A stretch of DNA of 64,000 nt from Marsupella aquatica (Eukaryota; Marchantiophyta), in the NCBI GenBank assembly GCA_973895155.1, contig OZ316891.1, forward strand, positions 17,050,001 through 17,114,000, in the 5' to 3' direction. The notes beneath the pieces are model-generated. The model made no database searches. It was given only the letters and a program-made list of their open reading frames with translations, and was not told where the DNA came from. Numbering within the stretch: the first letter of the stretch is position 1; each line of letters starts with the position of its first letter. Of this stretch, positions 22,470-33,249 are shown one piece after another. The translations under genes and the position numbers were made by a program.

Positions 22470-23333
22470 ATAGGTCAGCCCTATTATCTTTTGTTGGAAT
22501 CCACTTAACCTGGGTCTTCTCTTGATGTTGTTCGTGTGCGTAGAAGAGCTTTGGGGCAATGTGTTTGATTCTGTCGCCCTTGATAAAGCCTTTTATCTAA
22601 CATTTCACTAACTCTGGAGATTGTTTTGTCCAAAGTTGAAGGATGAAATTGCCAAAACATTCATTTCAAAAATCCAAAAAGGTGATCTGAAATTTCCAAA
22701 ACCCAAAATTGAAGTTTCCAAAAGCATACTTTTAAATTTCCAAAACCTAGTCCATTGGATGAATTACGAAAGGCAATGAAAAAAGGACTCCTTCAAATGA
22801 ATGACTGAAATTACATCTTTATAATAAATGGGACACTAACAGTGGTGCCGTACATATAATTTGATATCCCTTCATGGTACTTCATTGTTGGGTTTTTTGC
22901 TAACTACAACATCGTCTTCCGCTAAAGTGACTACAAAGTTGAATCTCAACCTTGGCCAACACATATTTGACTAGACAACTACACTAATCATATCAAGAAT
23001 ATATGTGAACTAACAAATGAAGGATGGCTTTGTCACAGACACCCATTTCTTCTCCTTCCTAAACTCTGTCCATCTTCCAAAACCCCTACCAAAGCCTCCC
23101 CTCTCCCCTCCGCGTTCCGCCATAGTCCAAATGTGTCCGCCTTCAAGCCAAAACGACTCCTCCTCTCCTCTGCTACTGGGCCAAACTGAAAGGAATAATT
23201 CCAGGGTTGCGCATTGCCCTTTACCCCTCCCTCCCAATGGGGCTAATTCTATCTATATGAAACATATTCACTAAATTCTATCCGTAATATGAACTACTAT
23301 GTCCTACCTACTCTTTACTCTTGAGTTGATTCT
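22470..23333. other. Noncoding flank of the chromovirus
   Basis: AT-rich, with homopolymer-like runs (repeated TTTCCAAAA around 22650-22750). Overlapping short ORFs on both strands at 23010-23274 show no family features. This is either the left end of the ParB/Ulp1 element or host DNA; I see no terminal repeat. Confidence 0.5.
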
Positions 23334-24377
23334 TTAGAATTTTGACGTTTGTCTGTGAACTTTGTTGACTACTTTCACAAACTCCCTAAAATTTGTGGCG
23401 AATAGCCCATGCGTAGCTCCTAGGCCTTTTGCGCATTGATTAGTTTCATGCTCAGTGAAGTCTTCCTTATGAGACATCCACAATATGATCTCTATGTGCC
23501 GAGGAGTAAGTTCTGAAGTTGTCAGTTGGAGAACATCATATTTGCGCACTGGCCATGACGCAAAAAGCGAGTTAGATTCCCTAAACCCCTGGAGTTGAGT
23601 GTATATCTGTTGATACTATTTTTTATCTTCAGCCAAATTCAGACTGGACCATTTTGGAGTGTTTCGCCACAAATACACACGCACATCTCTTGCCAAGGCT
23701 AACTCCTGCAACACTGGTTGAAGTTTGTTGCTTATAAACGTATCTGCAAGGAAACCATTATTATTGCCGTTGAAGCAATCACAAAACAGCGTCGAGTATT
23801 CGGGGTTAAAGAAACTTCTATGAGGTAAATCATCAAGAAGGATGGTGTTGCTGTCATTATAAAGTGCGCTTGTCCGATCTCCATTTAAAACGAGGTCATC
23901 CCAAATATTTTTCAGTAATTTCACAAAGCAATTTTTCCCTTTGTTTCTTCCAGCCACATAAAATATCCCAGTCAACAAGCTCCAGTTCTCACAAAGACAA
24001 ATCAATGCTTCTTGTTGGGAAACACTTTCTCCAAAATCTCATGCACATTATGATATTAATACAGTACAGGACCATATCCCCACATCAAATGTCTGAAGAC
24101 ACCATTCAACGAAGCGCCGCATTCCCGGTCTTACATAGATGATTCTATTCTTTAGAAACAATGTTTCCCCATTTTCAGTATTTATATCTCTAAGAGACTT
24201 TGCTCGCACGCCCGATATTTGCACAATATGTAAGACGACATTCATCTCAAGTACGAGCAGTTTACGAGGAACGGTGTTTTGTATAATAGTTGCCATATCG
24301 TATGTTACAATATCTGCAGTGACAAAACAATAAATGAACATCGATATCATAAAGTCAATGCAAGAGCGTAACATCAA
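23334..24377 (-). pseudogene. FCP1/SCP-like HAD phosphatase remnant
   Basis: Pieces in several minus frames resemble plant FCP1-homology phosphatases (RNA polymerase II CTD phosphatase-like). KLLVLEMNVVLH stands where LVLDLNGxL is expected; IYVRPGMRRFVEWCLQTFDV and GIWSC fit motif II; SNTILLDDLPHRSFFNPEYS carries the paired acidic residues; LALARDVRVYLWRN is the C-terminal part. The nucleophile Asp of motif I reads Glu, so this copy would be inactive. Frames change at about 24050 and 23600. It lies directly downstream of the Ulp1-like segment on the same strand and may be a captured host gene fragment. Confidence 0.68.
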
Positions 24378-24441
24378 TTACGACGCATTGCAGCGTATGG
24401 AAATCTGACGATAACCTATTCCACAGGAGAATCGCGTAGAT

Positions 24442-25164
24442 CTAACTCAAATGATGACGATAAAGGCTTAGAACAATTTTCCTCCTTTCAGCATCCATGT
24501 CCTCGGCTTTGAAATCAATAGGCTTCTCCCTACTCTGGTAATCGGCAAATTTCATGACAAACACTCCGCAGTTGTAGTCATCGGTTTGAAGAGGAATGTC
24601 TTTACAAAAGTTTCTCGGCCACGACAAAGCATTCAGTTCCTTATGAATTCTGAACATGGCTTCATCATCTAGATATCTTGCTAGGTTCTCAAGAACTTCA
24701 GGGTTATCTCCGTGCAAAGAATCCAAATAGTCCAGTTTCTTAAGACCCATGTCGATGACGACCAGTGCCCAATGGTTATGTCCCTCATGAATAGGGACCA
24801 TGACCATCTCTACATCAGTTAAAAAGTACTCCAATTTTGAGGTCCATGTTTGGACGTCCTCATACTTATATCCACCTCGAGCAAGTTCAGAATAGAACCA
24901 AGTATAAAAAATATGAACCTACGGGAGCTCACTGCCCGCGGATTCTGCTCTTGAAGCAATCAGAATTTCAAAAGTTATCCATCGCTCAGGACCTAGACAT
25001 GCCACCTCGCAGCGAGTTATGACGCATCCACTGATTGTCGACAAAACAAAACCCTGATCCAAGTCAGGGTTGAGGCAAAAGTTTATTGCCACATCATCGT
25101 TCAGGTTGAGAGAAGTGGGAAAAGAGTGAATTGGCACCTGCCTCATTTGCTGGATCCGCTGCAA
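24442..25164 (-). pseudogene. Ulp1-type (C48) cysteine protease
   Basis: One minus frame interrupted by a single TAG at 24919-24921. Upstream of it, CLGPERWITFEILIAS resembles the N-terminal edge of a Ulp1 domain. Downstream come IFYTWFYSELARGG, then PIHEGHNHWALVVIDMG with the catalytic His, YLDSL with the Asp, and IPLQTDDYNCGVFVMKF with the oxyanion Gln and nucleophile Cys. All key residues are present. Ulp1 proteases cleave SUMO-like modifiers, and such domains are known from plant MULEs (the Kaonashi group). It is in line, same strand, with the ParB-like region, so it may be the C-terminal part or a partner gene of that element. Confidence 0.8.
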
Positions 25165-27000
25165 GTTTCATGACAACATTACCAAAATGTCTGATGATGG
25201 GCTCGACCTCGACCTCGTAGGGACCCTGATTTTCTGCCCAAGTGTGGGGAGGGGATGGATTGACAATGCTAACGGCTTCTTGAACTCCAGTTACAACCCA
25301 AAGGTAATCGGAAGGATCCTCAGACACAACCGGTGCAATATCATTTACAATTGAGTCCACCTCGCCAAACAATCCCACACGAGGCTCGCCTAGAGGGCTA
25401 TGAGATTGTGGGAGAGATAGAGTTATCCCACCGTGATTGTGTTCTTCCTCCACAAGAGGTCCTTTGGAACTCCCTAAGTGGTAGATCGGTCTTTGGGCCT
25501 CACCAAATTCCCAAGGACGGCGAATCTGTTCTCCGACATTAATCATTCCAACAAAAGGATCAAAAAAATTGTTATTGTCTTCTAGACGGGTATAATGGGA
25601 GACTGTTCGGACAGTGATATGATAGTGCCTCCCTTCCTTTGCGCCACTTGCATTAGAGTTTTGCGTTGAGCTACCTTCCCCTCCTGGAAGTTTCCATAAG
25701 GATTTCGCGAATCATGCGACACCCTCCAACGACAGTCACCAAGTCGTTGGCGGGGACATTCACGACAATCTTCAATAAATGCAGCAGCTCCGATTGTGTC
25801 CACGTATTCTGAATTGAGAGTGTCATATCGACAATAGCAAGTGATGCCATAATCCTCTCCCTACAACTCGTCAAATCAAAAGGAGGCTCCGCGGAAGCAA
25901 GAAGATTCCCAAAGTAAAATATTCGATATGGATCCATTCTCTCACGGACAGTTCCACCAAATTTTTTTGGTAAATATTTCGTAACCTATTCTTCAAAGGT
26001 TCTGGCATATTGGATTTTGCAGAGACTTTGACTGAACTCTTGAAATAAGCATTGTCCACCATCGAGCAACATCGATCCAATTCTTCATTGGTGAAATCCC
26101 GGGTGAAATTAAACTCGCGGACCACGTCCGACCAAACGGCCCTAACATTGAAAACATTTTCATAGGTCTCCGCGGGGGTATAGCGACGGAGACAGGAAAC
26201 AGGTAAATAGGATTTTTTTCCTATTTTTAACATGCTGTTACTAGGAAAAAATCACTATTACCAGGAAAATGACAATTTAAAAATGTATTCTAAAACATGT
26301 CATTTTCAAAAAAAATTAACAATGCAACATTTTTGGCTAGCTTTGGGCGCTACTATTAGCAACGCCGGGTGCTAGCAAAAAAACTGGTCGACCGAAAGAA
26401 AAAAGAATTAAATTTCAAAAAAAATTCAAAAAACATTTGCACCCATTTTCCTGTTACCAGTGTTTTTCCTGTTACCAATTTCTGTTATTCCTTACAAACC
26501 AGTTTCTGTTATTAACTCATGTTTCCTGTTTTGTTGTCTTGAGAGAGGTAGTACCGCAAGATTGCACCTTTCAGCTTTTCCGTATATTTGGCTTTCATTG
26601 CAAGGTCGGACATTGAAGGTATATCTGTCCTTGCATGTCTTCTCTTCATCAAGAGAACCTCTCCCGATTGAAATTTATTCAAGATAGTGGTAATGCCGGA
26701 TTCTTGCGCCCCCTCAAATACCCTGAATGTCATCCCCGTTAGTTGCTTTGCTTCCCTCTTCTTCCCAGTCATCTCTCCATTGTTGTCAGGTAAACTACCG
26801 GACAACCAACTATTGCAGACGGACATCCACAACTTATAGAGGCTCTCCGATGCAAAAAGGATCCAATTGTATTTGCTGATGCTATTCGCTTTTAGTGTGA
26901 CTTTGGCCAACCCTTTGTAATCTTGAAAACCAACAACAAATGGTAAGAACAACACACTAAACCAAACCTTTGGAGAAGGTATCTTAGAGCCAAGTCTTGG
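25165..27000 (-). pseudogene. Middle part of the ParB/Ulp1-element protein, unrecognised
   Basis: Broken minus frames link the ParB-like and Ulp1-like parts. 26955-26546 reads FVVGFQDYKGLAKVTLKANS, SKYNWILFASESLYKLWMS and LMKRRHARTDIPSMSDLAMK. It is cut at AILRYYL by the miniature element 26176-26545 and resumes at AETYENVFNVRAVW, DFTNEELDRCCSMVDNAYF. Frames change at about 25930, 25700 and 25550. Composition is helical and charged. No known family. The position after a ParB-like domain resembles the helical middle of the 11027 gene. Confidence 0.5.
26176..26545. mobile_element. Miniature derivative of the 5651-16272 transposon
   Basis: The left end GGGTATAGCGACGGAGACAG is identical to 5651-5670, and is followed by GAAACAGGTAAATAGG, a hairpin (AATAGG...CCTATT) and CTGTTACTAGGAAAAAA in the same order as the large element. 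The right end (about 26521-26545) reads ACAAAACAGGAAACATGAG inward. No coding capacity. It keeps two diverged palindromes: TAGCTTTGGGCGCTA (26338-26352) and CAACGCCGGGTGCTA (26360-26374). It interrupts a minus-strand reading frame. The target duplication is unclear (GCGG shared), so the right boundary is approximate. Confidence 0.75.
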
Positions 27001-27002
27001 AT

Positions 27003-27023
27003 TCTACACGAGGCTCGTGTGGA
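27003..27023. promoter_or_regulatory. Second palindrome, copy 1
   Basis: CTACACGAGGCTCGTGTGG within 27003-27023, a 9-bp dyad around one base. It lies between coding pieces 27089 and 26955, in what reads as an intron ending at the acceptor TTGTTGGTTTTCAAG. Confidence 0.75.
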
Positions 27024-27110
27024 CCACAAAAGAATTATGGTGTCAACAACAACGGACCTGGAATTCCTGGGATTTTGCCCTGACGGCACTGGCCAAACTG
27101 GTCAATTCAT

Positions 27111-28292
27111 TTATGAATATTGCATTCTGGCATGCCTCACCTGGTCGATGAATGGTGACAAGAAACGATGTGCTTCAACTTGCAAGTTGTTTGCATGTGA
27201 AATCTCAACCAACACCTTAACAGGTGTTGACCCCTTGAGAATTCTTGCACGATGGAATTTGAGGAGGTTGGCAGTCTCAACCAGAGATGGCTGCGTTCGA
27301 AAACTTTGAATGATTTTCCTAGCGGCCATAGTCAAGTGTTGACCACTAATTGCAAAATATTGATACTTGGATAATTGTTTTGAATCAAAATCTTTGATTG
27401 AAAGATCAATAAGATTGTAAACACCATTAATCATCTTGTAAGGCACCAGATCTGCAGGCAAAGGTTCCTGATTGGCATTTGAAATCATCAACTGAACAAG
27501 ATGGTTGACATGGTCTTTGTTGAGTAACCGCTCATTCATTTTTGTCGGCGGAGGATAGATATTCATCAAAGGAACCAGGAAGAATTTTGACAGCCCAAAA
27601 GAATACCAGCATCGGTTTGGCTGCAAAGTCTTTTCTGCCCTCTCAAGTTGAGCTCGATCAACGATTACTTTAGAACTTGAGTCAGCATTCATCTCAACAT
27701 TCATGTCAACAATGTCATCCATGACATCCATCTCAATCATCTCCACTTTCTTACGTTGTTTCTTTGGGATTGGGACACCGGTTTCCGGAGCCTCTTCCTT
27801 TCCGTTAGTCTCTCTTTTGCGGCCTCTTCCACGCTTGGACTTCTCTGATCTTGTAACGCCAATGTCTGTGGATACGTCTTGCACTTGAGTATTCACCTTT
27901 TGAGAAGTCGGATTTGGTGCAGATTTTGAGGGCACCTTTTGTTTCACGACAGAGGAAGGCTTTGCAGTGGAGGCCTTTGCAGTGGAGGCCTTCCTAGATA
28001 ATTCCTTCTTCACGATACCCTTTGATATGGGTTTTCTATCTCTTTGACAACTACTTGCTTCTTTTGAACCTTCTTCCTCACAGCCTTCTTTTGTTCTGGC
28101 ATTTCAACTACTTTAATCTTCTTCTGTGGTTGTTTGGACTTTGCGATCTATGGCCCTTTCACCTCAGTAGAGCTATTGCGGATTTTTTCCTGAGGGACTT
28201 TGACTTTCTCAACATTCTTAGAACCCACAATTATATTCAGAGCAATCTTTGAAGACAATCTTTTCTTGTGGGAAGGAGGAGCTTCTTCTTCA
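27111..28292 (-). pseudogene. ParB-like domain protein of a second element
   Basis: Minus frame 28013-27111 (about 300 residues) plus an upstream part to 28292. A lysine-rich N-terminus (KKAVRKKVQKKQVVVKEIE, SEKSKRGRGRKRE) suggests a nuclear protein. It then has a ParB/sulfiredoxin-like domain: DHVNHLVQLMISNANQEPLP, VYNLIDLSI, and YQYFAISGQHLTMAARKI, where the GxHxxxAA box corresponds to the GERR box of ParB. TPVKVLVEISHANN follows. It shares fold-level features with the 11027 gene but little direct identity. A frame change near 28015 and the solo LTR at 28298 break it. Confidence 0.6.
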
Positions 28293-28468
28293 ATTTGTGT
28301 CGCGTCCCTAACCTGGGCCTTAAATCCAGTTTAGTTCCATGGCGCAACCTTGACCACCAGTAGGGGTGAGGGTTCGGGCAAGGAGGTGTGTAGTGGCCCC
28401 GTTTAGCCCTAAGTCGGGCTAAGTTGATAAACTTACTGGTATAACACTTACGCAATTTGTAGGAGTCA

Positions 28469-28497
28469 TAGGTATATTTATTTTCCACCGCTGGAAT
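28469..28497 (-). promoter_or_regulatory. Conserved hairpin near the LTR 3' end (family C)
   Basis: Minus strand AATTCCAGCGGTGGAAAATA followed by AATATACCTA. The same stem and the trailing ATACCTA recur in element B (37816-37845) and element A (53234-53263). Confidence 0.7.
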
Positions 28498-29569
28498 TTT
28501 CCCTTAGTTAGTGACTCGGACTAACTCACGGCTTGGGGCTTTCAAGCCATCGATGCGATAGAACCTTGTGACATGCAATGGGTGGCAATCCCTACCATTA
28601 GTCCGCACCCGGTATGTCCCTTGAAATGGCGCCTTTGCCCAGACAAAGCATACACACAACACCAGTTACTCGCGGAAACATTAGAGGGAAAAGACTACAT
28701 TTACTCAGCGAAGCATCAGTTTACATGGTTGACTCGACTTCTAAGGGGGTCAGCAGGCCCAACGGCAGTCGATGCCCAGTCTCTACGAGGCCCCGCCTTG
28801 CACTTGCCCAACAAGCTCGACTCTGGCTCTCACTCCTTGGTGCGCTCTGACCCTACTCAGGCCGGGACTCCCCGTGTCTCGTCTTTTTTTCTGCCGAGAT
28901 AACTAAGCCTTCTCCCTTCCATAGCAGAAGAGGAAGCCTAAATACTACGTTTGCGAAAGGGAATCGGAGGATACTACCTTCCAGGGCAATACCTACTGAC
29001 TAACTACAGACTAACTGGTCATGCCGTACTGACTGGTTGACCATTGACGACAAGAGTGCTAACCGGAATGGCAGTAGCTAAGCCTACTGACAAAATCTAG
29101 TCCGTTGATGGACTCCATCCTACGCTGGCTGCTCCTAACTGATTTGGTCCTAATTCTTCCTACTACCGCTAATCAGCGCCTAATGACAGCTATTCTGTTG
29201 TTACGCTTAACCAAAAGATGCCGTTGACTCAACTACCTCGCGCGGCGCCTGCTTCCACCCTTCGCTAACCACCCCTTACGTGTGTGTTGTGGTCGGACCA
29301 GGGTTTGTCCCCCTGTCGGGGCAAGACCTCAAGCCGCCTTGATCAGAGGTGGGCCCAGGTTTTCCCCGCTGGAGGACAAGCAGGGCAACGCGATCCTGCA
29401 AGGCCTTGTTGTCCCGCACCGCCTCCTCCGCCTCGTTTGCAGCTTCATCGGCCTCTGTCTAGAGCCGCGCTACCTCCAAGTTGAGCTGGTTCATGGAGTC
29501 ACGATGGGTCTGGTCCTGTGCCAGCAATTTATCCCGTTCGGCGGAGAGACTAGCTACCTGCTGAGCTGC

Positions 29570-31593
29570 CTACAGGAACTGTTTATTGAGGTCGGTCAGA
29601 CTGGTAACCCGAGCCAAAGATTCTGAGCACAATTGAAGCACGATGTCGTCCAGCTTCTTGAGATCTGCTTGCGCTCCACTCAACTCCTGCGTTAGTCCGT
29701 CCCTCTGTTCAACGGTGCGGACTAACTCATTGCGGCGGGTAGTGGTCTCCTCCTCAAGGTGCTCTACCAGCATTTGGAGGCGCCCGATCTCATTCCCCTT
29801 CGCCATGAGTTCTTCTTCCAAGCGGCTTACAATCCGTGGTTGGTGCTCTAACATGAAGAAGTCTGGTTGAAAGTACGCCGAGACTTGTTGTCCGATGTAC
29901 GTCGCCACCCAGACATAGTCTGGCTAAACTTCTGGACCAGGTCGTAGGCCATGGTCCCCGGGGCTACTTGGTAGTCCTCCATCCTCTCGGGTACCGGTGG
30001 TTCCTCGGGCGGGGCAACGATCTCCTCCATAGTCTACGCTGGGGAGGGGAAGGTTTCTTCAGGTGGTGGAGGGATTGGGGGTGGTTGTACCGCGGGTAGC
30101 GAAGGCTCGAAGGAAGGGGGCGACATAATTTCAACAGGAGGAGGTGACGGAGTATTAGTCGGGGCTTCCGGCTCGAGGTTTGGCCGAGGAGCGATAGTCC
30201 GCGCGCTTGGGGTTGCCTCCTCTGGGGCGGGGGTGACATTAGTCGGGGCTGAGGTGGCCATATTCTTTCCTCTGGCCTCCCGCCGTGCCTTGTACCAACC
30301 GAGGATGATGGTGATATGACTTCCCAAGTAAGTCTTCCCCCCAATAGCCATACCACCCTGAGCCTGCTTCAGCTCTCCCGAGAATCTTTGGTAAAAGAAT
30401 TGGGCCCAGTTCCGCCGTTAGTACTGTTCCACCTGCACGATCGTGCAGAGGGAGATCTCGGATCGTGGCTCAATCATGTGTAGGGTAGTCCGTATGAAGT
30501 TAAGCCGCTCCATGCAGATTAAGTTGGTGCACGACCCCTGCTTGTATCCGTTGTCCGTCTTACCCTCGGGTTTGAAGTGCTGAGGTGTATACTCCTTATC
30601 CTGAATTCGGAGTTCAACCGGCACCGGCACCGGCCCGGTTGGCAGGCAAAAGATCTATGCCAACCGATGCTCCGTTAGTGATAAGGTCTGCCCTGAAACC
30701 TTAGTGGTTGATGCGTCGGTGTCGAAATTGGAGATGAACTCACAAATCTCCTTTGGCCCGGCGGCGCACGGTCTCCATAGCAAGTGAGCGAACGGCTCCA
30801 ACTGATGCTCCTCGAGATAGTCCGCGTGTTTGAGTTTCTTGATCGTGATCCAGACTACTTCGGGGACGCAGATCACCTATAATAAGTTGGACTTTGAGTT
30901 ATCTGGGGGCCGTCGGGTCTGGTTGGCCGGGGGGTTTGCCGGGGTAGGTGCAGGCACGGCGTTGGTTTGCATTGTTGATTTGGGGGCCGGCATCATCCTT
31001 GGCCGCTTACGAGAACTCTGCTCGAGTTGTGGACTAACTTGCTCGAAACCCGAAGAACACTCTGTGTTGATCACTGGTCGGACTTGGGACCGGTTCGGAG
31101 GTATGCCGGTGGTCATCGGCTGAGGTGCTGGTGGTGTTGGGGTGGCCATATCCCAGTCGAAGGCGTTGGAACTTTCCCCAAGGAAAGTAAGATTACGTGC
31201 CGCTTCCCGTTGTCTGCTGATGTCTTCTTGGCGCTTTTTGGCTATGATCTGCTGGTCTAGGTACCCCGAAATCTTGTCGAACTCCGCTTGAGTAAGCCGC
31301 TGGCTGCCCTTCAGCCTAAAGAACTTTGTTGGGACCTCAAGAATCGCCTCTGCTACCGATCTAAGCCCTTCCTCGCTGAGATATAGCTCGGTGATGTAGT
31401 CTCGCAGCTCGTTGTAGCTGGAATCCCTGGTGATGGCTGTCTTCTCACAATTAACCAGTGCTACCTTGGCCACCAGCTTCGCGTATCTTCGTTCATAAGC
31501 GGCTTTCTCAGGACAAGAGTACCAGTAAGTCTTAGAGAACTTAGCACCTACCTCGCCAAACAAGGTCCAAAATCCCAAGGCTGTAAGGGTCAT
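29570..31593 (-). pseudogene. LTR-borne coiled-coil ORF, family C (decayed)
   Basis: Minus-strand pieces in the order seen in elements A and B. An N-terminal globular part comes first (LTALGFWTLFGEVGAKFSKT, ILEVPTKFFRLKGSQRL), then ADYLEEHQLEPFAHLLWRP and EICEFISNFDTD. ERLNFIRTTLHMIEPRSEIS and KTYLGSHITIILGWYKARRE are close to element B. A proline-rich linker (30050-30300) and a C-terminal coiled coil (SRLEEELMAKGNEIGRLQML) follow. An in-frame TAG stands at 30655-30657 within LA*IFCLPTGP, where A and B read through (IAEVFGLPIG, LKMIFGLPEG). Function unknown. Confidence 0.7.
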
Positions 31594-32149
31594 ACTAACC
31601 TTGTAGTCCGGTTCGTCGAGTCCGCGTTCCCACCCGGCTGGTCCTCGTGCTTGTGGAGGCCTTGCTCGTCCTGACTAAATCTCGCCACATTCTGCTCTTA
31701 TCCCTCGATAATCTCCTTGTAAAGGTCAGCTTGATTCAAGCAAAAAGGTGGGTGAATGGCAGCGTCTGCAAATTCCAAAAGGTAGAAATGAGCAAATGGC
31801 TTGCAGCGCCATCGGCTCCTCTCTTATGGAGGTGACAGGATGAGCCCGAGCGTGAGAAGGCCAGGCCATTTTGGTCATCGATAATGAGCTGAAGTTGGCG
31901 CCTCGGTCCAAGCGTGATTCTCCTAACGGATTTTTACTTCGCCGCCGCCACCATACCTCGGTCGTGCGTAATAATCCTCCTCCTAAATTTGTAATCATTC
32001 GGTCGACTTAACTACTCCTAATCTATTCATAATGGTAACAGACGGTTATACGTGCTATTCTACGCTATGGCTACGGTCCTAATGACCATATAAAACCTAA
32101 TCTACGACCTGGGTTTGGTTAAGTGACACGTTACCCGTGTCATAATTTG

Positions 32150-33000
32150 CTTTCTTTTCTTTTCCTTATGCAAATGCACCTCCGTCTTAGTTTCACAGTC
32201 CTTTTCATCTTCAGCCTCTAAACCTCCCACCTCCGCAAGTTCTTCATTCATGGCTTGGAGATCCTCATCTTCAAAGATCTTCTCTGTTCCAACCAACTCA
32301 GGACTCAAAGAGTCACTGGGAACAATGCTTGGCTCATCTGATGTACCCTATGAACTTGATGATCCTGAATCTGAACTTGACAACGATCCAGGTTCCTAAT
32401 ATACAACTTTGTTTGCCTTGAGATTTGGGCCACCTCCATGATGTCCGTGCCTTTTCTGATTCAAATTGAAGGCTTTCACTACAGGATGGGTTGCAACCCA
32501 TCGTTTACTCCTTTCCTCGTCAACTGGATCTAGGAAAGCAATATCCAGAATAATCTCAATCTCCTGCCGCAGGTCATCTTCCGGTAAAGATAAAGACATG
32601 ACATAAACAACATGCTTGGTTGCAGAAAGGTGAGATTGATCAATAATCTTCAAAGAACAAAAAACTAACCCTTCCCAGCCCTGAAACAATATCCTCAACA
32701 GTGAGAACATTATTTGGATCCATGAAACGATGAGTGGATGGATAAAAAAAGGACATTATGTTCATTGTTGCATCATTTGGCTCCAGACAATGTGCGCAAC
32801 AATATTGTTCAACGGGAAGAGAGAACTCTCTATATCCACAATCAACGCGGTCCTCCACCATCACTATCAGAAAGACCTTCCCCTTCTGGTGCTCTGGTGC
32901 TTTTGAAATCTTACAATCGACAACCACACCCAAGTACTTTCAAAACCTCTTGGGCTTTGCAATAACGATCCCACGCAAATAACACCTCCAATTGTCACCC
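32150..33000 (-). pseudogene. Upstream coding pieces of the ParB-like element gene
   Basis: Minus frames 32933-32640 (GVVVDCKISKAPEHQKGKVF, NNVLTVEDIVSGLGR), 32710-32396 (LSATKHVVYVMSLSLPEDDL) and 32308-32150 (acidic, VGGLEAEDEKDCETKTEVHL). The last joins in frame, through the solo LTR, to the lysine-rich start of the ParB-like piece. No family recognised. Confidence 0.5.
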
Positions 33001-33249
33001 TCCAGATGCATTTCAAAAGACCATGAATTGACAATTGGATTTTGGTGGCTAACAGTGCTTCAACTTAGCGGCTGTGGTAGGCGCGGGTGGCTAAAACAAA
33101 CATAAGGGAATCCTAAGAAAGAACAAAAATGGAAGATTTAGAAAAGAGTCCAAGATGTCAAAACAAATTCCAAAATTTTATCATTAACAAAAATGGACAA
33201 TCCATCCAGAAAACAACTCAATCGATCAAAATGGACTTTGCCCGCTCTA

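Larger units (their letters stand above)
28298..32144 (-). mobile_element. Solo LTR (family C) with an internal ORF remnant
   Basis: A 3,847-bp insertion flanked by ATTTG at 28293-28297 and 32145-32149. Removing it and one duplication rejoins the host frame so that ...KEKKRKQI runs directly into EEEAPPSHKKR, which fixes the boundaries. On the minus strand it starts TATGACACGGG and ends GCGACA; the related LTRs here start TGTGATG and TGTGACGGG. No gag or pol is present, so it is a solo LTR. It contains a degenerate version of the LTR-borne ORF seen in elements A and B. Confidence 0.82.

Noticed and set aside
25371-25393. CCCACACGAGGCTCGCCTAGA as a copy of the second palindrome
   Set aside because: Core matches but outer arms do not pair, and it lies in a stretch that still reads as coding; kept out of the count.
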